DNA of 64,000 bases from Aristophania vespae (GTDB lineage Bacteria; Pseudomonadota; Alphaproteobacteria; Acetobacterales; Acetobacteraceae). The DNA lies in the NCBI RefSeq assembly GCF_009906835.1, contig NZ_CP047652.1, positions 1,736,001 to 1,800,000 of the forward strand, written 5' to 3'. This document shows positions 20,501 to 28,214 of this stretch, piece after piece (within the stretch, counting starts at the first letter, position 1; the number at the start of each line of letters is the position of its first letter). The notes under the pieces are model-generated. The model was given only the letters and a program-made list of their open reading frames with translations, ran no database searches and was not told the origin of the DNA. The translations under genes were made by a program, and so were the position numbers.

Positions 20501-21433
20501 CTTAAAACGGTATTACCGACACTATAGCCTTTTGAATAATTACCAGCAGATGTTGAGTGATCAGATGTAAGAACCGATTCGTAAGTACCACCGGCAACCA
20601 GAACCGTGCCACCAGAACCGGCAGTAATACCCACGCCCGTCGCACCAGAAACGAGAATCTGTCCCCTCCTAATGCGGTAGAACGCGACGCCAGACCACCA
20701 TTGACCAATTGAGTAGCGCCGTGGCCGCTAAATATATTCCCAAAAGTTTGCCCATTTGACTGAACGAACTGGAGCCCGCGATAATCGCCCCCTACAACAG
20801 TACCACCTTTACCAACGGCCACCATGGAGCCTTCTTCAAAGGTGCCCCTGAGATAAAGCCACCACTACCCTGAACGTTATAGCCCTTAATTTTAAAGCCT
20901 GGACCACCACCGCCTGCCAGACCATAACCGCCAGAAAGAACATGAGGGTCAAAGAAAGTACCGCCAGAATTTAGCCCACCCATGGCCCCGCCACCATTAT
21001 TGGTAATAATGGTCGCAGCAAGCGCGCCAGAGGAACCAATTACAGCGCCACTGACCACCCCGCCCTGAGCCGCAGCAATAGAGGCGTTAGAGCCAGCATA
21101 ACCGCTATAAATGGTAGACTTGTTAACCGAAGCAATCGTCGCACCGTCAAGGGCTGTCGCTCCAGAAATAAAACCACCATCAGAGGAGATGATAACAGAA
21201 GGTTCATCTGTACCTCCTGTTCCGGTCCCCGTGGCGATAACGTTAAAGTAGGTGCCTTTCCCAACTTTAGCAAAAGTCGCGCCCGACGTGACACTGATAC
21301 TCTTGCGCCCCTGATCATCCTTATAGCCGGCATCTACACCAGGTTTGAGCTTGCTGATTATAGAGCTAATAATTTCTGGAATGTCTGGAATTATATTGCT
21401 AGCGCTTATTGAAATATCTAATTCGTCTGGCAT
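17593..21433 (-). pseudogene. SLS-repeat surface protein with C-terminal Hint domain, split by two frameshifts
   Basis: Three overlapping frames (20792-21433, 20502-20825, 17593-20634) join into a 1280-residue protein when one base is added at each of two CCCC runs (20845-20848 and 20663-20666 on the plus strand). Residues ~60-900 are AIDA-type strand-loop-strand passenger repeats built on 'V-x-SGG' and 'x-SGGxxx' units, known targets of O-heptosyltransferases. A Hint_2-type domain begins near residue 928 (CFLPGTLLRL; Cys codon 18646-18648), with 'FVTPEHCFYL' and a later 'HSVIWANNTLTESYL'. The last ~190 residues form a domain with 'VRLVSNSFRPS', 'DDRRDLGVLV' and 'RWTMGDAFLPLP' often seen after Hint in acetic acid bacteria. 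No Sec signal peptide and no autotransporter barrel are visible, so the export route is unknown. The rich GGC/GGT repeat DNA makes base-calling errors likely. Confidence 0.85.
18880..21300 (-). repeat. Degenerate SLS (AIDA-like) coding repeats
   Basis: A run of roughly 20-residue protein repeats, each containing a Gly-Gly turn preceded by Ser or Asn (SGG, AGG, NGG). At the DNA level the repeats are too divergent for exact tandem copies, but plus-strand 'ccaccagaa' and 'ccgcca' words recur throughout. The repeats supply the Ser-rich acceptor surface expected for O-heptosylation. Confidence 0.75.
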
Positions 21434-21481
21434 GAAAGGGCATCCCTAAAACAGGCTTCGTAGTCTTTTCTGGCTTCTTTC

Positions 21482-21510
21482 AGAATACAATAAAGAGTGT
21501 ATTTTTACAA
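21482..21510 (-). promoter_or_regulatory. Possible sigma-70 promoter for the SLS-Hint/PKS operon
   Basis: On the minus strand TTGTAA (21505-21510) and TATTCT (21482-21487) are separated by 17 bp, about 50 bp ahead of the SLS-Hint start codon at 21433. This is in the only sizeable gap (180 bp) in the minus-strand block between 5 and 25 kb. The match is four of six bases in each box, so it is only a candidate. Confidence 0.3.
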
Positions 21511-21613
21511 GAAAAAAGGAAACAGCCTGCCTCTTCTTACCTATTGAATCAAAATAGACAGAGGATTTCATTACTAATTGTGTAAAATTTGTGGCAACTT
21601 CATTAACACTATA

Positions 21614-22570
21614 TTATTTACTTAATAAAGGTAGATAAACTTTAGACAGGCACTTCTTTATTTTGTCTTTATTATAAAAAGCCACGGTTTTGCGTCCTTC
21701 AGAAATTTGCCTTTTATAGAAAGAGGTCTGATTCACAAATCCATCTAAAGCCTGAGCCATCGAGTCAGCAAAAGACTCTAATGCCTCTGTAAGATGCCAG
21801 GCACCATTTTGAGAACGTGCATAGTCAGAGACTCCACCACCCTGCAAACCTATAAAAGCGCAATTCAAAGCCATTGCTCTAAGGCCCATCAAACCTGTTG
21901 TATCTAAATGTGACAGAGAGACACATACAACAGATCTACCCAGCAACTCGGTAATTTCTGATTGTTTTTTACCCTCAACATCATGCCAGGCAATATTAGC
22001 GTAATGAGGATATTTATTTTTTATAATCCCCAATATGACAAACCAAAGTCCAGAACTATCATGGGTTAATTCTCTTTCAAGAATACACATCGCCATAAGT
22101 TTTTTTGGCTGAGGAACGTAAAGTTCTGTATCAATAAATGGTGTAATGAGCGCTACGTCCTCTAATCCCATTACTGATTTCAAAAAATTCATAGCCCATT
22201 GATTAGGGACTATAACTTTTAATATATCCCATTTTTCCAATAACGCTTTATTGATTTCGTGATGAACCATTAAATAAGGGTCATGGCAATATATTAGTTT
22301 CTTGCAAGGCCAATTTGCTTCAAGTGATGGTTTTAACTTCTCTAAAGCATGTATGGGAAATATGACAACATCTGACGAATTTAAAGAAACCTCTACAGTG
22401 TGTACGGACTCCGTTACATAGGACTCTAGTAAAGACGGCATCCCTGCCGGTTGAAAAACGCGCGCATCAATGCCTATTTCTCTCAAAAGTTTGGCTTGCT
22501 GATAAATTAATTTAGTTGCTTCAGATGAGTCTGTCTTTGGTACACAATTTAAGAAAATAACGCGCGCCAT
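21614..22570 (-). CDS. Glycosyltransferase-like protein, diverged GT4-type copy
   Basis: A 318-residue paralogue of the next upstream gene (22633-23613): both begin with 'RV(I/V)FLN', share 'LLxExGI', 'NWPCxKxI(Y/F)C', 'VPxxWA', and the 'V(V)xPxxDTxLxxPxPKKL' block. In the usual GT4 E-x7-E region this copy reads 'LDTTGLMGLRAMALNC', with Asp/Thr and Arg in place of the two Glu residues. It may be catalytically weak, or may act as a partner of its neighbour. It lies 62 bp downstream of that neighbour and 180 bp ahead of the SLS-Hint gene. The base composition is noticeably AT-rich compared with the PKS genes. A role in glycan addition to the SLS protein or to a lipid is inferred from context only. 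Confidence 0.6.
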   Translation of the reverse strand: MARVIFLNCVPKTDSSEATKLIYQQAKLLREIGIDARVFQPAGMPSLLESYVTESVHTVEVSLNSSDVVIFPIHALEKLKPSLEANWPCKKLIYCHDPYLMVHHEINKALLEKWDILKVIVPNQWAMNFLKSVMGLEDVALITPFIDTELYVPQPKKLMAMCILERELTHDSSGLWFVILGIIKNKYPHYANIAWHDVEGKKQSEITELLGRSVVCVSLSHLDTTGLMGLRAMALNCAFIGLQGGGVSDYARSQNGAWHLTEALESFADSMAQALDGFVNQTSFYKRQISEGRKTVAFYNKDKIKKCLSKVYLPLLSK

Positions 22571-22632
22571 AATATTCTTTCTTTTAAATTATTGAATAGT
22601 TATTATTGAGCGATGATTACTTCACAAAAGAA

Positions 22633-23613
22633 TCACAGAGTTACCAGCGGGCGTTTTCTATTAAGCAAATCCTGATAGCTTTCTTTTAGGGCACGCCTGG
22701 CTAAAGTCTCATTATATCTTCGAGCTGTACTAATGGCGCTGTCCTGAATCTTTTTAAAGACCTCTAACTGGCGAGCCTGTCCTTCAATTGCAAGAGCCAG
22801 AGAGCCGACCAAACCTTCTATATCTTCTGGAGAATGCCAAAACCCATTTTGAGGTGTTGCAAAATCAAGCCCACCTTCTCCGTGGAACCCTACGGTCACG
22901 CAGCCCGAAGCCATGGCCTCAAGTGCCGTAAGTCCCAGAGATTCTGAGCGCCCTAAAGCAAGGCAAATGGCTGATTCGCCCATTAGTTCTGCAACCTGAT
23001 TTTCCGTATAGCTACTAAGATTAACCCAGGGGACTTCGGCTAAATGAGGATATTTCAATTTCAAGCAGTTTTTTATCAACGTCTCGTAAGACGAAATATA
23101 TTTATGGTCATTCCATTTCCAGGAAGCCGAAACAATCTGTAATTTTTTGGGTCGTGGGTAAAATAGTGCCGTATCCACAACGGCTGGCACGACTTTGACA
23201 TCATCAAACCCTATAACAGACTGAATAGACTGCTCAGCCCATTTACTGGGAACAATAATGCTTTTGATACCCCAGCTTTTAAGGTCGCTCGCTGTGACAT
23301 TATAGGAATAGAAATAAAACGGGTTTTGGCAAAATATAATTTTAGTGCACGGCCAATTTAGAGACACTGTCTCTTTAAACCATCCATTTAGTGTTTCTGG
23401 ATATACGGCAACGTCATGGGCATGGAGTGTTACGTCTTTACAGGCCAGGGCACGCTGTACAGGATCTTTTAAAAGGTCAGGTGGGCCAGAGGGCTGTAAA
23501 ACGACAGTTTCTATCCCCTCTTCGTTAAGCAGGGCCGCATGGCGATAAGTCGTTTTAATACCACCCGTAAAAATGTCTTTTGCAAAGGCGTTCAAAAAAA
23601 CAACGCGACCCAT
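22633..23613 (-). CDS. Glycosyltransferase, GT4-like
   Basis: A protein of 326 residues with a GT-B style N-terminal domain ('MGRVVFLNAFAKDIFTGGIK', 'LLNEEGIETVVLQPSG') and a C-terminal nucleotide-sugar half. The latter carries 'ALGRSESLGLTALEAMASGC', which has the E-x7-E motif of GT4 retaining glycosyltransferases. I choose the ATG at 23613, preceded by GAGATAAG, over the GTG two codons upstream. The stop of the DsbD-like gene lies 36 bp upstream, so the two may be co-transcribed. Acceptor and donor are unknown. Position at the head of the SLS-Hint/PKS block suggests work on the same product. Confidence 0.75.
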   Translation of the reverse strand: MGRVVFLNAFAKDIFTGGIKTTYRHAALLNEEGIETVVLQPSGPPDLLKDPVQRALACKDVTLHAHDVAVYPETLNGWFKETVSLNWPCTKIIFCQNPFYFYSYNVTASDLKSWGIKSIIVPSKWAEQSIQSVIGFDDVKVVPAVVDTALFYPRPKKLQIVSASWKWNDHKYISSYETLIKNCLKLKYPHLAEVPWVNLSSYTENQVAELMGESAICLALGRSESLGLTALEAMASGCVTVGFHGEGGLDFATPQNGFWHSPEDIEGLVGSLALAIEGQARQLEVFKKIQDSAISTARRYNETLARRALKESYQDLLNRKRPLVTL

Positions 23614-23649
23614 AAACACTTATCTCTATTTTGCTCCCCCTACGCGTTG

Positions 23650-25830
23650 TTAGGAAGGATGATTGAGGATGGCTAAAATCGAAGATGGTGTTAACACTTG
23701 TGGAAGAATTTTGCCAAACGATTTTTCTTTTGCCTCCCCTTTAGCAGACAGCCTTCTTTTTTCATAATAAACGTATAGAGGCACGCCATCACGCCCATAT
23801 TTATTGAGATACTGCGTAATTTCTGTATCGCGGCGGGTCCAATCTCCCACTAAAATAACGACATTATGGTCTTTAAAAGCTTTTGAAACAGAAGGGGATT
23901 TTAAAGCAACACGCTCATTAACAAGACATGTTATGCACCATGAAGCTGTCATATCGACCAAAACCGGTCTGCCTTCATTACGGAGTTCTTCCAAACGTTT
24001 TTGGGAAAATGTCTCCCAACCTGATGGTAATGACGACGTGGCGTTGATTTTCTCTCTCAACCCGCCATCAGGAACTACAGAACCCTGCGTAAAGACCAAT
24101 ATGGCAGCAGAGGCACCCAGTGCCATAACAATGCCGCCATAGCAAAAACGGCTAAAATTCTTTTTCCCGCCATGGGCGTCATTTCTTTGTGCCAAACCAT
24201 AAAACCATCCAGCGAGAGCCAGGCAAATGGCAATGGTTGTCATAAATACTATAAAATGAGGACCAACCTGTACTGTTCCAATCCATAAAAGCCACAGACT
24301 TGTTGCCAAAAGCGGAAAGGCCAAAAACTGCTTAAAAACCTCCATCCAGGCTCCTGAACGAGGCAGAAAATTGACGGCACGAGGGACATTAGCCAGTAAA
24401 ATATAAGGAAGAGCCAACCCCAGCCCCATAACAACAAAAATAAAGACCCCTATAAAGGCTGAATGAGATAAAGCAGCAGCTATGGCAACACCCATAAATG
24501 GTGCCGTGCAGGGGGTAGCGACAAAAACGGCCAAAAAGCCTGTTACCATTTCCTGCCACTGATGTGTTTTATTGGTCTGTTCTTCTAAAGCCTGGTTATG
24601 GCTTGCTATGGTTCCTAACCGAACCCCCAGCCTTCCTAACCCAATATGAAACACACCAAAGAGATTTAGGGCCAAAAGCATCAGCCCCCACCCCATAGCC
24701 GCAACAAAATAAGGGGATTGAAACTGGAACCCCCACCCAATACTAGCCCCCAAAGCTCGCAAAATTATCAATACTGCACCGAGAAAGGCAAAACTGATAA
24801 TAACGCCCAAGGTATAGTAAAAAGCGCTCTTCTGCCTTTCTCGGCGCTCAGCATCTTTCAAATGTGACAGAGACAGTATTTTCATTGCCAATATTGGAAA
24901 GACACAGGGCATGGCGTTAAGGATAATCCCCCCTAAAAAGGCAAAAAGGAGGATGAGCCCTAGTTTTTGTGTTTTAGCGTCTTTGAAACTGGAAAGCGTT
25001 TTTTCGGTCGTGATATTTAAATAACTTTCCTGCCCCTGCACGTCTTTAAGGAACAAAACACCTTTTATTGGCTTTTCACCTAATGGTCCTTTTAATGAAG
25101 AATCAGCTTTTAGAGAAAGAGATAATTTTCCTTTGGAAAGACGAAGATTTTGTAGGGTATCTGGATTAACAAAGCCTGATTCTTCTGGGAAAAAATATGC
25201 CTGACTGATTGTTTGAGGAGAGAGTTCTTCACCCTCTAAAATCAGCTTTCCATCAGACGATAATCTTGCCCTGAAAGGCGATGGTTGGGGGAGCTTTTGT
25301 TCAGCTTGTTTGAAAAGAACTGTTTCTTTTTGGGCTTCAAGCGGTTGAGAAAATAAAGGGAGAGCAAGGGTAAAATCTCCCTCTTCTGGCACGCAAATAG
25401 TCGCACAAACCAACCATTGGGCATGAGCTTTAATGCTAATATCTTTTTGGGCCTTAATAACGGTTTTTCTGGAAAGGAGAACGTCGCCGTTATAGGCATA
25501 AGCCGTTAAGTCCCCTTCTTTTAAGCGCTGTGGAGCTGGCCAGTTTATGGGGCCAATTTTCGCGCTACCCCCTGATATTTTAAGATCAAAATGAGGTGGC
25601 TCCCCCGCTGCACCAGGGTTTATCCAGTAACTATGCCAGCCTGGTTTTAATTTTAGAAATAGGCCAATTTTAATGGAGCCATCTGCGCTAATAGCATCAT
25701 GATCTGCGACGAGGCGAGCCTGCACGTGAGGTGTTTGCACAAGATTTGACTGAGCCGCATAAACATTCTCACCCCCAAGCCATAAAAGAGCAAAAAGAAT
25801 AGCACTCAAATATCGAATCAAAGCCGTCAC
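23650..25830 (-). CDS. dsbD: DsbD/ScsB-type thiol:disulfide interchange protein
   Basis: A 726-residue inner-membrane electron carrier that passes reducing power from cytoplasmic thioredoxin to periplasmic thiols. An N-terminal signal is followed by a periplasmic immunoglobulin-like DsbD domain with a Cys pair in 'WLVCATICVPEEGDF'. Next comes a multi-helix CcdA-like region with Cys in 'MPCVFPILAMK' and 'ATPCTAPFMGVA', and a C-terminal thioredoxin domain with 'TASWCITCLVN'. This ordering is that of the DsbD/ScsB family. The longest frame opens with GTG at 25830, but AAGGGG sits too close to it. A TTG at 25821 (residue 4) has better spacing and starts directly before the signal peptide. It lies 97 bp after the propeller gene and could serve disulfide-containing exoproteins or cytochrome maturation. 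Confidence 0.88.
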   Translation of the reverse strand: MTALIRYLSAILFALLWLGGENVYAAQSNLVQTPHVQARLVADHDAISADGSIKIGLFLKLKPGWHSYWINPGAAGEPPHFDLKISGGSAKIGPINWPAPQRLKEGDLTAYAYNGDVLLSRKTVIKAQKDISIKAHAQWLVCATICVPEEGDFTLALPLFSQPLEAQKETVLFKQAEQKLPQPSPFRARLSSDGKLILEGEELSPQTISQAYFFPEESGFVNPDTLQNLRLSKGKLSLSLKADSSLKGPLGEKPIKGVLFLKDVQGQESYLNITTEKTLSSFKDAKTQKLGLILLFAFLGGIILNAMPCVFPILAMKILSLSHLKDAERRERQKSAFYYTLGVIISFAFLGAVLIILRALGASIGWGFQFQSPYFVAAMGWGLMLLALNLFGVFHIGLGRLGVRLGTIASHNQALEEQTNKTHQWQEMVTGFLAVFVATPCTAPFMGVAIAAALSHSAFIGVFIFVVMGLGLALPYILLANVPRAVNFLPRSGAWMEVFKQFLAFPLLATSLWLLWIGTVQVGPHFIVFMTTIAICLALAGWFYGLAQRNDAHGGKKNFSRFCYGGIVMALGASAAILVFTQGSVVPDGGLREKINATSSLPSGWETFSQKRLEELRNEGRPVLVDMTASWCITCLVNERVALKSPSVSKAFKDHNVVILVGDWTRRDTEITQYLNKYGRDGVPLYVYYEKRRLSAKGEAKEKSFGKILPQVLTPSSILAILNHPS

Positions 25831-25875
25831 CCCTTAAAATAACTATTTTGCCCTAAAACGCCTTTGAACCCAGAA

Positions 25876-25905
25876 ACATCATTGTTTCATGTGAAACAAT
25901 GATGT
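25876..25905. promoter_or_regulatory. parS-like palindrome (candidate ParB binding site)
   Basis: Positions 25883-25898 read TGTTTCATGTGAAACA, which differs from the widely conserved chromosomal parS sequence TGTTTCACGTGAAACA at one central base. The symmetry extends outward, giving 13-bp perfect arms (ACATCATTGTTTC / GAAACAATGATGT) around a 4-nt centre. It lies in a 97-bp non-coding gap between the propeller gene and dsbD. No T run follows on either strand, so a rho-independent terminator is less likely. No parA or parB gene is in this window. Confidence 0.6.
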
Positions 25906-25927
25906 CCTCAATAATCAAAACCAAACT

Positions 25928-27339
25928 TTAGCGCATAATTCCTGTATGACCGATGCTATAGCGCCCCGGCTGTGGCCAAACTGTCAGACCATGAGGCTCG
26001 GCCCTACCGGAATTTCTTTGACTTTTCCGCTCTGCGTGTCAATCGCATAAACCACATCATCAAAACGCCCAGATAGCCATAAAGTGCGACCATCAGCACT
26101 GACATTACCCATATCAGGACTGCCTCCCCCTGGAATAGGCCATGTTGTGACGACCTGTTCTGTAAAGGCTGAAATGACAGAAACACTTCCTGGTCCATGT
26201 TTTTGGCCATGAACTTTGTGGCTTCCTCTGTTAGCAGCATAAATCAGGCCACCATCCCTGCTTATATAGAGACCATGAGTGCCAATGCCTGTTGGAATAA
26301 AACCAGTTTTCTTAAATTTATCGCCATCAACAATAAAAACCCCATCAGCCATCATATCTGCCACATAAAATTTATGGCCATCGCGAGCTGTTAAAATATC
26401 TTGAGGCATTCCTCCTTTATTGAGGGCTAACATTGCTATTAACTTGTGATTAACTGTGTCGACCTTTGCAATATATCCACTAAATTCGCAGGTAAAAATA
26501 GCGTAACGTCCATCTATAGAAAATGCAGCATGATTTACCCCACTACAAAGCGGCACATTTACCGAAGCCTTTAACGCCATTGTGTGAGGGTCACGGAAAT
26601 CCAGGCGACGACGGGCTTCTGCCACGACGATGGCATTTTTTCCGTCCGGCGTGAAATACATATTATAAGGATCATCAACAGCGATGGCACGCCCAGTTTT
26701 ACCCGTTGCAGGATCAATTGGCGTCAAAGAGCCATCTGTCCGTCTTTCACTATTATTAGTGACCCATAAAGTACGCAAATCCCACGCTGGCACTACGTGC
26801 TGGGGCGAATAGCCAACGGGCAACGTATCCACCACTTTCATGGTTTTAGGGTCAATAACCGAAACGCTATTACCTCTCACATTAGGAACATAAACGCGTT
26901 CCAAATGATCTTTTACAATAGGTGATAATTTATCAGCCCCTTCTGTCTCACTATAAATATCATCCGGATTAATGACAGGTGGCATACCCTTAAGGGTCTG
27001 AATAGCATTTACGACAACAGGCTTAGTCTCTTCTGCATGAGGCCGGCGTTTGAGGAAATATAAGTCTTTTCTCTTTTTCAGAAAGTCACTTTTTACACCT
27101 AAATGTGACTCTTTTAAGTGAGTCTCGTTTTTTTCTGTATGTGCAGTGACAGAGCTATCTTTAGGGACAATTGGTTCGGGGGCTGTTTCTTTGGGCTCCG
27201 ATGGGCGCTCCGTGATAACGGGCATACCATCAATATATTGACTATGAGAATAATGGAGTGAGGGGAACGCGCTTTGTGCTTTTACTGAACCAACAGCCGC
27301 AAAAGCGCAGAAAAAAGTAAGAAAAAAACTGCGCCTCAT
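25928..27339 (-). pseudogene. YVTN-type beta-propeller periplasmic protein, frame lost near C-terminus
   Basis: A signal peptide (MRRSFFLTFFCAFAAVGSVKA) leads into a Pro/Glu-rich linker and then a seven-blade-like propeller of YVTN repeats ('VYVPNVRGNSVSVIDPKTMKVVDTLPVG', 'LWVTNNSERRTDGSLTPIDPATG'-type blades). The uninterrupted frame stops at 25984. Adding one base at the CCC run 26002-26004 continues it to 25928 with 'PHGLTVWPQPGRYSIGHTGI', a natural closing blade giving 470 residues. The start ATG overlaps the stop of the creatininase gene by 4 bp and has AGGAG ahead of it, so the two are coupled. Function is not known; such propellers often bind redox or carrier partners in the periplasm. 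Confidence 0.75.
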
Positions 27340-28214
27340 AGATGACTCCTGTTAAATAATCTAATTGCCTTTACAGCCTCATTAAGCTGCATTTCAATTC
27401 CCCACCGACCAATCTCAGCGCTCGCTGGTCTAGGATCACCCCCATATACACCATCTGCTATTCCTGGCTTAGGGGCCTGTTTTAAAGCCTTAAGGCGCAC
27501 AAGAGAAGGATCAACAGCCAATGTAAGAGAGGTATCACTCAAATCCGCATGCTGACCTAGAAATGGTTTTAGCCCTTTTTTGGCTAATAATTGGGCATAG
27601 CTATGAGGAATGACGTCGTAATAATTTTTCACATAAAGAAGGCGTGCTTGTGCACCCTCTTTTTGCCATTTTCGGTTTAGTGACTGAGCAATTTGGGCAA
27701 GTTGTTTTTGATATCCACCATGATCACCCAAAAGAACAATTGTCTTAAAACCCTGCACCTTCAAACTTTCTGCAATTCCTTCTAGCAGCCCTGCAAAAAC
27801 ATGAGGTGGAATTGATAATGTGCCTGCAAAACGCATATGAGACTGACGTGGGTTTGTCGATCCCTCTGGCACATAAGCAATAACAGGTGCTACAAACGTG
27901 CCACCCAAATTGCGTGCAATCTCTCCGGCTAAATAATGCACTCGCCTATTATGTTTATCGACAGCAATATAAGGACCACTCTGCTCAGTACCCCCTATTG
28001 GTACGATAACTGTGGTGCTTCCCTCTTTTAAAGCCTGGGTTATTTCAGTCCAGCTATGGCATCCAAGCTCAAATTCTGCATTTTTCTGCTCGCAACTTTG
28101 CGCAAAAGCAAAATTCACGCAAAAACTGCTTATTAAAACCAACAGGGTTATTTTTAGAAAATCTGTTTTATCATTGAGCAGCCTCCAGCGGAGGAGAGGG
28201 GTAAAATGCGCCAT
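27336..28214 (-). CDS. Creatininase-family exported protein
   Basis: A 292-residue frame with a creatininase/MftE-like amidohydrolase fold. Metal-binding type motifs are 'VIVPIGGTEQSGPYIAVDKHNRR', 'LLGDHGGYQKQLA' and 'GQHADLSDTSL'. A hydrophobic segment (FLKITLLVLISSFCVNFAFA) indicates export. The start is unclear. The open frame reaches ATG 28214, but no ribosome site precedes it. A better start is an ATG at 28174, 7 nt after GGAGG and overlapping the flavoprotein stop as ATGA, if one base is missing from the run at 28166-28169. Members of this family hydrolyse amide bonds, including C-terminal residues of the mycofactocin peptide. The substrate here is unknown; the neighbours hint at modification of an exported peptide or protein. 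Confidence 0.75.
   Translation of the reverse strand: MAHFTPLLRWRLLNDKTDFLKITLLVLISSFCVNFAFAQSCEQKNAEFELGCHSWTEITQALKEGSTTVIVPIGGTEQSGPYIAVDKHNRRVHYLAGEIARNLGGTFVAPVIAYVPEGSTNPRQSHMRFAGTLSIPPHVFAGLLEGIAESLKVQGFKTIVLLGDHGGYQKQLAQIAQSLNRKWQKEGAQARLLYVKNYYDVIPHSYAQLLAKKGLKPFLGQHADLSDTSLTLAVDPSLVRLKALKQAPKPGIADGVYGGDPRPASAEIGRWGIEMQLNEAVKAIRLFNRSHL

Noticed and set aside
18880-21300. CRISPR array or DNA satellite
   Set aside because: The repeats are degenerate at the DNA level and follow codon periodicity of SLS protein repeats; no constant spacer-repeat pattern.
17593-21433. An intein or split-gene element in the SLS-Hint gene
   Set aside because: The Hint domain is followed by a family-typical C-terminal domain and there is no second extein of a known host protein. 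The frame breaks lie far from the Hint.
25876-25905. The palindrome as a rho-independent terminator
   Set aside because: No T run follows on either strand, and the core matches parS too closely. A double role cannot be excluded.
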